Of a DNA stretch of 64,000 nt, positions 39,865-61,650 are shown piece after piece; positions within the stretch are counted from its first letter, which is position 1, and the number at the start of each line of letters is the position of its first letter. A program made the position numbers and the translations under genes. A model generated the notes under the pieces. It was not told where the DNA came from and searched no databases. It was given only the letters and a program-made list of their open reading frames with translations. The stretch is from Mycteria americana (Eukaryota; Chordata; Aves; Ciconiiformes; Ciconiidae): positions 107,308,062-107,372,061 of the forward strand of contig NC_134367.1 of assembly GCF_035582795.1 (NCBI RefSeq), read 5' to 3'.

Positions 39865-42800
39865 CTGCAAAAAAAAGGAAAAAAAATTATTACACCAAAC
39901 AGGAGTTGGAGAGAGATAATCTATTTTATTAGTACAAGTGATATAACTAAAAAAAAGCAGACACTTTTTGGCGTACACATGCCTGTCTTCAGATGTGTAG
40001 TATCTTTGCTCCCAGTTCAAGTGCAACAGTTTGTTATTGACTGAAATCAAATAACTAATGGTTTTCTTTTCTTTCAGCGATACTTAAATTCCTTGTGTTT
40101 CAGGAAAAGGAAAACATCATCTCTCTCTTACAGACTAATTAAAATGCTTCCCGAGTAGCTTATACATCGGCCGTTGACAAGAAGAAAAAAAAATCCTCAG
40201 TTCAAGTAAAAGCCAGGGTAAGTCTACACAACAAACACTAACATAATATAGAAATAACCCAGCTGGTTTTAAATGAGTTTCTAGAAATCACTTCGCAAGA
40301 GCAACACAGATCTTTATGCAAGCTGATTTAACCACGAGATACCTACATAACAAGGAGGCTAAATACAGCACTGTGCTGCCCCAGATTGGTTACTTTTTTG
40401 TGCCTGAGCTAACCTGTTTAAAGCTATCCCAGTTACCAACACTAGAGACTGCAGAGGAGTTAATGTCGTTATGAAGCCTGTTATCCTTGCTTGACAGAAT
40501 TTAGGAGATCAAAACCCACAATTTTAGCACAGGGTGGTAAAAGGTCTATCAACGTGAACAGCAGAGAAAGTATAATACTACTATGTATATTCAAATTCTT
40601 GCCAGTCAGACTTTTTCATAACTTCTCTAACACCCTACCCCCTAGAAAGGTGAAGTGGCTTATGTTGGCTGGAGACCACTAATTTTACTGAATTACATGA
40701 ATGACTCTATTTTGGAGTTTGTACATCCGAGGAACAACTGCATGATTTGGCCTATTTTTGTTGTTTTAAAGAATTCGATTACATAATATGTTACTAATAA
40801 TAAATTACTATATCCAGTTAGTAGGACAGCATGATTTTACTGTGAAATAGTAGCCAACAGAAAAAAGCCATTTGTTTTGAAAATACTAAAAGTAACATAC
40901 CCAAAATATTGGAATTTGGCTTTTTTAATTATTTCACAGTTATTGACTATATTAGTCCAGGGCAAAACAGATCATATCACGCTTTCCAGAGCATAATTTG
41001 CTGTCCCTTTGGAGTTACTTGATTTCAAAGGGCTCAAAGCTCCTAGTGAATCGTGACTATTTAAAAATACATACGTACTGTCATTTTTCTTTGCAAAGAC
41101 ATGTTTGGAAATTCTTTTTTTCTATGAAAAGTATAAATAACTTTAAATTGATGCAGTTTCACTTACCTTGGAATTTTGAATGCTATTAACTTACCTCCCA
41201 CAGCATGTAGAATAGCTTCAGGTGCACATGTATCCCATTTCTTGCACCCAGGACTGGCATATACATAAGCAGATGCCTTGCCTTCTATAAGTTGAATGAT
41301 CTGTTACGAATAGAGAATGGCAATCATTGCAAAGGATCTAGGCATTTAGAAATGGGTAAAAATTACACCAGGAAACAGGGATGAGATCAGTTTATTCTAT
41401 GTACTTACAGTCAGAAAAGGAACACTAGCCCTTTCCTTTCTGATATTACAAGAAATTAAATTAAGATTTAGAAAGCTATACTGTATTACCATTCTGAATG
41501 ATCTATTTTTGATTGTTATAAATACAGTCTTGTCCTGGTTTCAGCTGGGATAGAGTTAATTTTCTTCCTAGTAGCTGGTGTAGTGCTGTTTTTTGGATTT
41601 AGGATGAGAATAATGTTGATAACACTGTTTTAGTCGTTGCTGAGCAGTGCTTACACTAAGTCAAGGACTTTTCAGCTTCTCATATTGTCCTACCAACTGA
41701 GAAGGCTGGAGATGCACAAGAAGCTGGGAGGGGACACAGCCAGGACAGCTGACCCAAACTGGCCAAAGGAATATTCCACACCATATGACATAATGCTGAA
41801 CAAAAAACTGGGGGGAGTTGGCTGGGGGGGCACGGCTGCTGCTTGGGAACTGGCCAGGCACTGGTCAGTGGGTGGTAAGCAACTGCATTGTGCATCACTT
41901 GTTCTGTATATTCTTTTATCATTATTATTATTTTCCTTTCCTTTTCTGTCCTATTAAACTGTCTTTATCTCAACCCACGAGTTTTCTCACTTTTACTCTT
42001 CTGATTCTCTCCCTCATCCCACTGAGGGGGGAGTGAACGAACGGCTGTGTGGTGTTTAGCTGCCTGCTGGGTTAAACCAGGACAAGTCTATAGTATGAAA
42101 ATCTGCTTTTAGTTTCAGAAACAAGAATTCCCATCTTGTGCAAGTACCAAAAACATAAAGTGGAAATTATCTCCATGTTGTCTTGGTGCCATTTTGGGCC
42201 TTGCACACATTGGAGAAAAGAGATTGGAGGGTCTGGTTTTGATAGCCATGACAAAACTAAGCATTAAAAACTGTAGCAAATGAGTATTCCCTATATGCAG
42301 AGAAGTTTTGCAAAGGAAATACCACTGTATGCTTCTATTTTTATCCTTTCATATGTGCTGCTAGATAGTTGGAACAAAAACTGTATTAACGTGAACAGGA
42401 GGGAACGTCTAATAATTGTGATTAAACTGAATTTGCATTTAGTCATTCTGGTCTTATAACTTTTTATTTTCTCCCCTAGAAACAGAATACTGGGGAAGAT
42501 GGACCTCAGCCATGACCAGCACGGCCACTGTTACAAAGATACCCATACCAAATTCTCTCTACCTCACAGCAGACTGAATGCTAGGAAGAGAAGTTGTGCT
42601 GGGGAAGGAGGAAGAAGTCTCCTGTACATTCATGCAAGTAAGCAAATGATTGCTTTAAAAATTCTTTTTCTTTTTGCAAAGGTACCACCTCCCAGTAAAA
42701 ACAAAAGATTTGGAGTTTTCATACCTTGTTTCCTGCTCCTCCGACTCTGATGACACTGTCTGGGTTCAAGGCACTGATGCAGTCATTTACCAGGGTACTG

Positions 42801-45800
42801 CTGTGAGAACGGGTGGTAACGATGATGTGTTTCCCAGCAGGTGCTTCTGTGAGCTGAAATCCAAAGGCACCTATGCCCAGGACTCCCCAGATTGTCCTGC
42901 CCAACACAGCACCAGATCCTGCCTAAGAAAAAGGTACACAGGTCCAGGTGATGGTTAATCATAGTGATCAGCACTTAAAGCACAAATGGAAAGGAGTACC
43001 TAGAGACATCTCTGCATATCAGGGAATATAATATTAATACTGGGTTATACATTTAGACAATGGCACTTAAAAAGAACTACTCTAGAGCCCAGAGTGAAAA
43101 ATTGGCTCTCTTTCCCTCTAAAGCAATGACATCATTTACCCTTTTCTTATCTGTGACATTGTGGTGGTGCATTACATCCTGCCTCCAGTGACTGACAAAT
43201 TAATATTTGTGTACTTCTGTACTTCAGGCACAATCTGTAACTGAAAATATCTTGTCATTTTAAATGTTTTGTCATACATATCACATAGAACATATAGAAT
43301 CAGCTGACGATACGCCTTACATCAGCTCAAGAGCTTTTTCTTTAAATTCTAGTAAGTTTAATTAATCAGACTGCATCATGAGCTCCCCCCCCCGATAATA
43401 CTGAAATAATCTCCAAACATGTGTAAATGCTTGTAGGCTGGCTGTCCTGGACCTACACCTGAAACCTGGCCTGATACACTCTAACCCAGCTGTCAGTGAC
43501 AGATACGCTTGGTTTATTTAGGGCTGCAGATTTATGGCAGTTACCACACATCACGAATGCAACTATTGCACGGATTTACTAAAGAATTTCTAGCAAAGAC
43601 TGCAAAAACACCGATCTGTACCTGTTTTACAATATATACGTTACATGTACTGTAGTACTATGTACAGTACCTATGTGACATACACTGTATTAGTGTATTA
43701 TATAAGCCTCAGGATTCAGTATGGCTGTTAGTAGGTCCCTGAGATTCAGTTCCTGGAAACCAACATATGAACTTGTATATATTTAATAAAAACAACAACA
43801 CCTTATATTACAACATTAACTCCACTACACACTGCTTTTCAGTTGAAAGTGTGCTAACTAGAAATGGCTTAGAAGTGACAGTTAGAAATCACCTAATGCT
43901 TTTAAACAAATCAATGCATTTAATACCTCATAGTTGTAATATGGTTGGTTAATAACTCCTGCTATTGCTTTGCCTCCATAAGCAATTCCAATAAGAACCG
44001 TTACGTGGTCAAGGAGACCTGTACAGAAATAATATGAATGTAGTTATGCTTGAAAAAGAGAAAGTATATATATAAAAAAAATAAACCTTCAATAAAAGTC
44101 CACAAGTTGATATGCAGGGTGGTATCTTAAAAATGCAAATACGAATCAGGATTTTCAGGTGTAATAGGTTGGTTGATATAAATTTTTAGTAATTTAGCCT
44201 TGAGGTCTGCAAAAAAAATGCCCCGCATAGAATTCTCTTAATAGAACTATGTTATAATGAACACATAATGAGAGAGAAGTTTAAAGATACAACTAAATAG
44301 CAGTATATGATGACATTCTTCTGTAATTGTGTGAATTCTTTAATGGTATTCAAAACTAGCAATTTGTTGACAGTCGTACATGTCTTTCCCTGAAAAGGGG
44401 AAAAAATCTGCCTAGAAGATTTTACATTAATCAACTAAAATATGCAGCAGGAGGCTAAAGCAAGGTTTTGGCATATTGTTTTTGGAGGTTTTTATTTTTT
44501 CTTCTTCTTCTTCATTTTAGGGTCTATTTCTATGGACAGAAATTAGGCTTTGCTGAAAACGGTTTCTGCCCATAACTGAAGAATAATGATTTAGGGGAAG
44601 ATGTTTTATTTTGAAAGGTCTACAAATACAGCTGTGGTATTTGGGTTGTTTGAAGAGGAGATATAATTGAGCATATTCCTGTGTGAATGGGAGATTTAGT
44701 CCTCAATTCAAAGTATATGCAAAATTGTAAGTTTCACTAAAACCTTAAGACAACCCGCCAGCAATCAAAGGCAGCCCTTGGCTCCCTGAAATGATAAAAA
44801 CTGGTGGGCACTCAGTAGCCCATCAGGAATATTCAATACTGGTTAGAATTGAATGGAATGATTTAAAAGTTCCATAAAACTCAAAAAGTATAGAAACAAC
44901 ATCAGCCTTATAAAACAATATTGTATGTAACATATCATAAAGCTATCTACCTGTACATGCTACTTTATTACACTGCTATAATCTTTTTTGAATTTGCAGA
45001 ATTAAAAGATAAGCCAACCTTCAGTGTACTCCTTGGTTCCATCCAAAGGATCAACCCATATTACGAGCTTTAAAAATAAAAAAATAAGGAAAATTAACAA
45101 ATACAAATCATGTAAATGACCATGCAAAGTATACATTTTACTTTAGTGCTTTTATTTCCTTACAGTAGTAAGGAAATAAAGAGATTCAGATTTTTAACAT
45201 TATGATATAACTGAAGCCTACAGTAGTATTTTACACAAAAAAGCTTAAAAACTGACTGGAAATTCTCAGCAAATATCTTAATAGAGGTATGAAGGCTTAA
45301 ACTGAACATGGAAATGACGTTACTTTCTTATGTCCAAATTAGATTCCCTCCAAATAAATTTGAATCACAAGTTGTAACAAGCAAATTTCCATTTCCCATT
45401 ACTGCGCACAGGGATATGCAGCATTTCCAGGTCTGGAGGTGTGATTCTCATGACTACATTTCAGTTTTCAAACCAGAGAGAAAAACTGGCAACACTGAAA
45501 TAACCTTTTTTCATAATACATTCTTAGCTAAAATCAGTAAGTAATATAGATAGAGTGTAAAATATGAAGACATATGTATAGCATTACCACATTACCTCTT
45601 CTTCTTTAATTCCTGTGTACTGAGCAGGACAAGTTTTCTTCAGTATTTCTTCACAGTGACCATCTTCAATTAATTCCTCAGTCACCTCATCAGTGGACAG
45701 TTCCTAACAAAAGGAGTCTCAAAATTGTTAGAAAAAGGTGTTGGACTCACCCTGATTTGCCTTAGAACTGTGGATTTGCTTGCAGCTTACTTGACAAAGC

Positions 45801-48800
45801 TGATGAAATGGGATGGAAAAAATTTTTTTTTTTTTTTTAAAACAGATGATTTCCTAAAACCTCCCAAAGCAAATTCCACTGCAAGTTACAGCAAATTAAA
45901 TTGTTAGTATGAAATAAATTAGGTACTTACTTCTTCTCCTATGATTGTCACCTTGGGAAACTTCCGTGCCAGGGAAGCACAAATGCTCATTTGTACCAGT
46001 CGGTCCGCTTTGGTCTGCAAGTCATTGGCTCCAGTCTGTCAAAGGATGGATAGGAATTTGTGTATTTCAAAACAACAACAACAAAACCCAGTACAATGGC
46101 CCATATGTCACTCTGAATATCTACCTTGTAATGAAAAAGAAGTCTAATTTGATAAATCATCAACCCAGTAAGTGATCTTGAGAGAGGCAGGCTAAAAATT
46201 GAAAGAAGCAAAGTTTCCCTGTACACCCCAGAGCTAAGATAGACTGGTATGATATTAGAACAATATTTACATGCTGTGTTCTTCTCATGCACTGGTGCAA
46301 TTGTACTGAATATGTATTTGTGCAAATACTATTCTATGTACAGAATAAATTAATACAAGTATGAGCCCAGATATAATACAAGAAGAGGGAAAAGCAAAAA
46401 TTAAGATATTAACAGGAAGAAAATAAATATTTTAAGGCTCACTGGAGAGACATGGCAAATTACGAAAGAGGAGAAATATAGGCAAGGTGTTAGTAAAAGG
46501 TGATTTAAAAGTCCAGTTAATCTAGCTTGTTTAAAAAAAAAATGGAAACAATTATGATGTATAAACTTCTAAATAGTGAACAGTTCCTTAGTCTAGCAGA
46601 GAAAGGCCAAGGAGGGCCAGAAGCTAACCAGTGAAATTGAATTGGACAGTAACACCCATACATTTTTTCCAAAAAAATACTAGACAGGAAAGAGTAGATT
46701 TGGTGTCTGAAGATGACATGAAACAATGAGTTAAAGCCTTCCCAAAAGATGCAGTGTAGCCAAACATAGGTTGCCAGATGGGTTACAGTAATTTCTTCTC
46801 GAGCATTAATAACCTGCTATATAGTGGAAGTGGGTAATTTATTAATACTTTCTCGCCTTAATCTTCATGTATCTATGAATGGAGGAGCCCTTTAGGTCCA
46901 GAGACAGAATCCCAGTAAGAAATACTTCTGTAAGCACAGGAGTTAAGAAAGCCAGTTCATCCAAGGATTTGCATCTTAGCTGAATCAAACAAAAATTTTG
47001 TTATCTGCTTGTATCTTACTTGGTGACAACATGAAAATTGTTTTATCCAGCTACAGAAATTAGCCATAGGAATGGAATATTCCATTTAGAATCATGTTAT
47101 GGGTTAATTTTTGCATGCTCAAAACCTAGTCTGTCCCTTAGCCAATTGCCTATTTTTACAAAACTTGATCTTTTCCTTTGAAATTTCCCTCTTATCCCCT
47201 AATAAATTTGGTTGAATTTGGCACTGAGTTTAGACTTTGAAAGATCAAGTTATTGCAGAGAATGTCTCTTGTTCCAGGACATCAACCTAATAAAACAGTA
47301 TAAAGTAGCTCTTCAAAACAGTCATTAATAATGTAAGAATGGCTGGACAAAATGTCTACCTACCAACTGGGGAAAAAAAAAAAAGTAAAAATGCTACAAG
47401 GAGAAGCACTATAAATGGAGAGCTTAGAGTTGACTGGGGGGAAAGAAAACTCGGGACATCAGGAGAGGAAGGAGAGGAGCTAGCTAAAAATTCAACTGTC
47501 CTTGAACTATTTTTCCTCATCTAGATAAATGGATGGGAGGTCAATGTGTTGAGGGAAACGGTGGAACACTGTCTTCCTAGGTTTTCTAAAGCTTTCAGTA
47601 AGGCCAGTTGGAATTGGTCTTGATGTTTGCTGACTGCAGAAAGAGGATGAATGATGAGAAGCAGCACTTTCTGTTCTTGGGCATCTCTTCACTCCAGACT
47701 GTAAAGCAGAGGCACATACAGGTTCTCTCTCTTGCATTCTTCCTCTTTCTTCACCAGCCACCTTTGACAAGAAGCTTGCAGGAATTCTGAGATTGCTAGT
47801 CCCTCAAACAGGAACCTCTTCTGTTGGTCATTGTTTTCAATTTAATTTTCTGTGTTTGTAGTACTCATTTAAAAAAAAAAAAGTATGTATAACCAGTCTT
47901 ATTTAGAAACAATATCACCTGTTACTTTTGATAATTTTTGTTATACTGTATTAACAATTATTTACTTAATTGGTTACAGAGCTTAAAATGTGTTCATTTG
48001 CTGATTTTATTATATTAGAAAATGATTGAGCAATGCATTCCTGATTTACTGGGAAATAATATTAACACACGTGTATTTTTTTGAAGTGAAACTGAATTAA
48101 ACAGATAAAAGCCAGCATTTAGTTTTAGTTAAAATGACCTTAACCGTGCTGGACTCTTAAAAAATAAGCTTAATTAAACTTGTTTATGCATTTAAAACTA
48201 ACTGGTTAATAAAACAAAGTACACACAGTGCTTAATTTGTACCTCTGGATGCAAGTATTTTCAGGCTTCCTTGTAGTGAAGCTGCATTAGTTTTTCCAAG
48301 AACCTAAAAGCAGGTTATGTGGGAGAGTATATTCTACTTGCATGTGTCTGAGAGTCCTGCTATGCATCTAAGTACTTTTGAAAACACAGACCATTACCTT
48401 CCAGGTTTTTTTTAATTCTCTCCCCCATACACCTGATTTTAATTGCTTAGGAAAAAAGGGAATAAGAAAAACTTGCAAATGTTTTTGTAGTGGTGAACAT
48501 AACTGACTAAATGGGGAAAAAAAAATCTTTTTGCATCTACTGTCTGAACTGACAATAATAGCCGTAAAGGATCAGGTTTTTCTTCACAACTGGCTGAAAG
48601 TGCTTACTATCAGAAAAATGTAAATACCAGCAATTGCTTCAATGTAAAGACCAAAAATAATATAGATACCTAATGCAGTCCATAATCTTCAAAAATACCA
48701 CTTTGACCTGTATCTAACTCAGCATTAATAAGAGAAATTAAATTGGAACAAAGTAAAAGTAATACCTTCTCCACTATCCCCAGATCTCCTGCAGCCATTA

Positions 48801-48882
48801 CATTTCTAACAATTGTTGCAGCTTTTTCCGCAACAGAATATGCAGAGGCGACCACACGCATGAGTAGAGCTGGAGAAGCCAT
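39716..48882 (-). CDS. BPNT1: 3'(2'),5'-bisphosphate nucleotidase 1
   Basis: Eight coding exons join to a complete 307-residue protein (human 308). The enzyme is a cytosolic, magnesium-dependent, lithium-sensitive phosphomonoesterase that converts PAP to AMP and also removes the 1-phosphate of some inositol phosphates. Family motifs are intact: GEE at 72-74, DPLDGT at 116-121 and WDTCAPE at 245-251, which bind the metal ions and the phosphate. The C terminus ends LVP, as in human. The start codon has A at -3 and G at +4, and is preceded by a spliced 5' UTR. The first, non-coding exon lies at the CpG island shared with IARS2. A solo LTR sits in one intron. No break or unusual residue in the catalytic motifs. 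Confidence 0.97.
39865..41194 (-). other. BPNT1: BPNT1 intron 8
   Basis: 1.3 kb AT-rich intron, nothing recognised. Confidence 0.65.
41195..41300 (-). CDS. BPNT1: BPNT1 exon 8 (WDxxA motif)
   Basis: Residues 224-259 (contains [20 protein letters not shown]), giving the second conserved metal-binding aspartate (D246). The acceptor is GTAACAG and the donor GTAAGT. Confidence 0.95.
41531..42084 (+). mobile_element. Solo ERVL-type LTR with 5-bp target-site duplication
   Basis: 554 bp, starts TGTCCTGGTTT and ends AAACCAGGACA as exact inverse repeats. Flanked by AGTCT at 41,526-41,530 and 42,085-42,089, a 5-bp duplication. Related to, but clearly distinct from, the LTR pair at the left end of the window (no canonical TATA; TGACATAA where the pair has a CRE). 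Lies in BPNT1 intron 7, antisense to the gene. The rest of the provirus was presumably lost by LTR-LTR recombination. Confidence 0.95.
42725..42922 (-). CDS. BPNT1: BPNT1 exon 7
   Basis: Residues 158-223, 66 codons in phase 0 (contains [18 protein letters not shown] and [10 protein letters not shown]). The acceptor is TTCTTAG and the donor GTATGA. Confidence 0.95.
43927..44018 (-). CDS. BPNT1: BPNT1 exon 6
   Basis: Residues 127-157 ([20 protein letters not shown] then [10 protein letters not shown]). The acceptor is TGTACAG and the donor GTATTA. Confidence 0.95.
45019..45067 (-). CDS. BPNT1: BPNT1 exon 5 (DPLDGT motif)
   Basis: A 49-bp exon, residues 111-127 ([16 protein letters not shown]). 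DPLDGT is the central metal- and phosphate-binding signature of the family. The donor is GAAG|GTTGGC, weak at +3. Confidence 0.95.
45596..45703 (-). CDS. BPNT1: BPNT1 exon 4
   Basis: Residues 75-110 (contains [15 protein letters not shown] and [12 protein letters not shown]), 36 codons in phase 0. The acceptor is TGTTAG and the donor GAG|GTAATG. Confidence 0.94.
45931..46035 (-). CDS. BPNT1: BPNT1 exon 3
   Basis: Residues 40-74 (contains [20 protein letters not shown] and VTIIGEE). GEE supplies a metal-binding glutamate. The acceptor is TTGACAG and the donor GTAAGT. Confidence 0.95.
48766..48882 (-). CDS. BPNT1: BPNT1 exon 2 (first coding exon)
   Basis: Residues 1-39 ([20 protein letters not shown] then [19 protein letters not shown]). 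The exon itself extends to 48,890 with 8 nt of 5' UTR after the acceptor TTTTCAG. The donor is AAG|GTATTA. Confidence 0.95.
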
Positions 48883-48890
48883 ACTGAATG

Positions 48891-51800
48891 CTGAAAAGAA
48901 ACAAAAAGCAAACTTGTACATTTCTCTCTTCAAGAGAAGACAAGAAGGAAAATATTTTACGTAACATTCCAAACAGATACAGTTTAAGCTGAGTAGGAAG
49001 AGGAAAGTGGGTTACTGCCAGTGAGTAGTAATGAAGTGAGCTTTGACTTTTTAAAAAATACACTTAACAAACACAGGCATGTAAAGCTATTTTAGACAAG
49101 ATTTTTCAAATATCCGTGCTCTGTCTGACAGTGAACCTAGTTCTCACTAAAATAAAATCTGGCATTAAACAAGAACATCAGCAGCAGCAGAAACTCTTTA
49201 TCATAAACGTTAAGAAAAAGTGTAGTCTACACACAGTACTCATTTTTTGTACATTTTGAACATAAGTTCATTTTTTCAGAACTGAACCTACAGAGTTGGT
49301 TTGTGCCCAGACTCAAGCACAAGGCTACCAGACAGGACGACAAGAGCAACTTTACTTACTATTTTTATTTGTTTAAATATGAAGTAGGCTTTTGTAGATG
49401 GCCTAATTGTGGACACAAAATAGGCTAATGATATGCAGATACTGCAGACACTGCACTTGTATGCGAAAGTCTATTCATCTAAATTCTACCATCCTTTCTG
49501 TAGTTCTTTAACTTCTCTTGATTGCTTTAAGGAAATCTGTTACATCTTACATCCTCCCCTCAACACTGCATGTCCTGTCATTCTTCCTACTGTATTGTCT
49601 TCTGCGTCTGTTCCCCAGCACACATCAGTGCAATTCACTATGCCTTCAGTTCCCAAATAGAAGAATAACTATCACTCTTGCAAAAGGCTAGCAATCGTCC
49701 ATTCCTCCCAGCTTTTCTCTACCTCAGGAAAAAGAAGTAGTGATAACCACGCTGTATTCTTTAAAACACAGTGCTAATTGCTTTTTATGTTTTCCTGTCA
49801 GTTTTTTCTATCAGTGTAGATTACGTGCTTTTTGGGTTGGGCTCACATGTAGGATATACTTCCAAGTAAGCACTTGAGCACAGAGCTAGAAAAAAAATAC
49901 AGAGAAACTCATTAATTACCACATAGAAGACGATATATTAGGCTTCCCTCACAATCAGTATTGGCAGCAATTGCAGTGAGTATTGCGTAAGTGGCAATAG
50001 GTCATTACACAATACCTTTCTTCCCTTGCTTGAGAAATCTACTTGGTAAAGTATAATATAATGAGGTGATAAGGCTAGCTACTGTAGATGATATTGATGT
50101 GACCTCAAGTTCACGTCTGTTTACAGCAAACAGCAATGTTAGAGGTATCAAAATCCCAAATTTAGCTGGTTTAAGAACTTTTTCAGCATTTTAGAAACAC
50201 TGCACGGGTATCTCTAAAGTCAGAAGATCTCTGAAGCTATAAGAGTAGAGTGATTGTGTAAGTACATTCAAAAAGCACAGTTGCTACTGTTAATTATTAT
50301 TTACTGCTCACAGATGGGAGCGAAGTGCTCTGGCGTCCTGTAAAATAGCCAAGGCCCATACCCAAAGCGCACATGCAGGCTGTCTTGGACAATGGTTACA
50401 GGGAAAATTTTGGAAACGATACCTGTGGCAAAAAGCAGCTCTCAAACAACTGAAAGTCGTAGAGCAAATACATGTTATAACGCATGGGAAGACAGATACT
50501 ATTTTAAGTATATACCATCATATGAAACAAGTTAACAGGAAGGAAAATTGAATGTAGTTCATTCCATACTGAAAATATCTGGAATATGAGTACTTCTGAT
50601 AGAGAGTAAAAAAATTAGCATATTAGATGGGAAGCTTGGGTGAAAGAATTGAGCTCAGAAGAAGATAATTACAATTTTAAGCTCAGCTTCTCGTTCTTCA
50701 TTTGACCGTTTACTGCACATTTGATCCTGCTTCGTAAAATGAGGTTAAAACTTACTTAATTGTTTTAAAGGCTTGATTTATTCAATGTTTCCATAAAGTT
50801 TCAAAAGACTCGGAAAACAATACAGAAATACTATCTTACATTCTTGAAGCTTGACCCAAGGTGTTTCTTGGGTACACTTTTATTGGACATTCTTAAGGCA
50901 AACAAGTATACTTTCTTTGTGTAGTGAACTTATACCTGAAATCTCTAAGCAAAGCTTAAAATTAAAATATTCTTATGAAAAACAAGATTTATTAAGAGAA
51001 ACTGAAATGGGAGGTTCAACGCCCCCTCCTCCCCAATACAGAGTAGCTAAATAATGAAGAGCAAAGTATATTATTACTGCAAAAGGTGCCTTAAATTTTT
51101 ACAGGGCTGCATCTCCTGTGTGGCATATTTTCTGGTGTGTTGGACCTTTTTGGTTAGATAAGTGTGTGTGCTACTTGGCCGTAAGTTTCTCATCTCTCTG
51201 ACTTTTTGATCTCAAATTGACTAGTTTGTTTATAAGTTTTATGGCACATTCTTTCTGATGAAGGCAATGTCTAATGTATACTTCCACAGTACATTCTAGA
51301 ATATATTGCTTGCGTTGGACAAACAAGTTTGACTCTTACAAAACTGTACAGTTTACAAAGATCGCACGGCAACTATCCCTCAGTTTAAATTTGTGTATTA
51401 TTTTCAAAACATGCCTTGTCCTCCAGAGACCATCCATCCTTTCTCCTAGCCGAGCAACCAAATTATTGAATGGTCTCAACTTGACAAATCAGTTTGATAC
51501 CTACTCAAATAAATGAGTTCTCCAGTTCTTGTTACGCATTTTAACTTTGAAATACTTAAATATTACAGGGTGGCTACAATTAATTTATCGAAACAAGTAT
51601 GACGGATTTGTTGATGTTGCTACCTCCGTCTCTTTTCTGCAAACACCCATTTTCCAAATTTATCATTTCACCTGATGAAAGGAGAAAACGGACATGACGC
51701 ACAGCGTGCCTTCGAATGCGAGTGCTAAGCTACGACTTCTTCCTCTGAACTCTTCAAAGCCCGAGTGGACAGAGCTCCCTATTCCTTTACAATAAACTTT

Positions 51801-52000
51801 GACTCGCATTTAGGTAAAGGTAAAATTTTTATTCTGCGTAATGTGAGGAAACGGTATTTCTCCAGCAGAAGCGGGGAGTGGGAACGCCTGGGTCCCACTG
51901 CGGTTCATCTACAGACTTACAGTGGGAAAGGGCTGCGCTACCTCATTTCACCAAAGTGCTTTGAGGCCTTTTGAGTTTGTATTGAAAAAAAAAAAAGCCC
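48891..52000 (-). other. BPNT1: BPNT1 intron 1
   Basis: About 3.1 kb between first coding exon and CpG island. No exon or repeat recognised; a further alternative 5' UTR exon cannot be excluded. Confidence 0.6.
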
Positions 52001-52175
52001 GTTCCTGATTCTCTTTCATGAGGATTCCCGGCGGTGAACGGGCTCCGGACCGGCCAGCGTTACCGGGCACTGAACGCTGCTCTCTGAATGCGTTTAGTTG
52101 AGCATTGCATGATCTGAAATAGGTGGTCGTGGGTGGCAGGAAAAGCTCTCTCTGCTGGGGCGACGGCTAACTCAC

Positions 52176-52300
52176 CTCGATCTCCGCAGCGTCCCTTGCG
52201 CTCCTCCGGCGGCCGAGCCTCTCGCCTCTCCCCTCTCCGCCCGTCACCGTTCACCAGCAGCCTGCGGAGCTCTCAGAGCTCACCGGGAGCCCTCCCCGTC
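52176..52300 (-). other. BPNT1: BPNT1 non-coding exon 1 (5' end uncertain)
   Basis: A strong donor GAG|GTGAGT on the minus strand ends at 52,176 within the CpG island, the natural partner of the acceptor at 48,890/48,891. The transcription start cannot be read, so the right boundary is only indicative. Confidence 0.6.
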
Positions 52301-52714
52301 GGTCCCCTTGCCAAACGATGAAGTAACCGAAACCGAGCTCCAGGCCCCGCCGCTCAGCTCCCGCCCCGCCCCGCGCCCGCCGGCGGACCCGCCGGGCCGC
52401 CCCTGTAGGCGGTGCCCGCCCCTGCGGCCTCTGCGCCGGCTTCTTCGGGGAGAGCTCGCCCCGATCGCGTCAGGGGGCGCCGCTGCCTTTACAAAAGAGG
52501 CTCGGAGCGCCCCAAATCCTCCCGGCTCCGGGAAGGGCCGAAGCGCTCCCCCGCCCCTCCCCCCGCCCTGCCCGTCGGGAGGCCTCCGCGGCGGGGAGGA
52601 AAACGCGTTGCTGCGTGACGTGTCCCTTCCCGCGGCCCGTCGTCGCCGCCGCGCCGCTTTCCGTAGCGCAGGCGGAAGCGTTTCCCCAGCGCCCGTCGCA
52701 GGGAGCCCGTGACG

Positions 52715-61650
<8,936 letters not shown>

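Larger units (their letters stand above)
42923..48765 (-). other. BPNT1: BPNT1 introns 2-6
   Basis: Introns 42923-43926, 44019-45018, 45068-45595, 45704-45930 and 46036-48765. A small inverted repeat lies at 43,647-43,670, (TTC)n near 44,500, poly-T at about 45,823-45,838 and (AAC)n near 46,072. Open frames here show no known family. Confidence 0.65.

Noticed and set aside
47339-47790. Open frames on both strands in BPNT1 intron 2
   Set aside because: No similarity to known families, overlapping on opposite strands, and no coding signature.
48743-48964. Plus-strand open frame over BPNT1 exon 2
   Set aside because: It is the antisense shadow of the real first coding exon.
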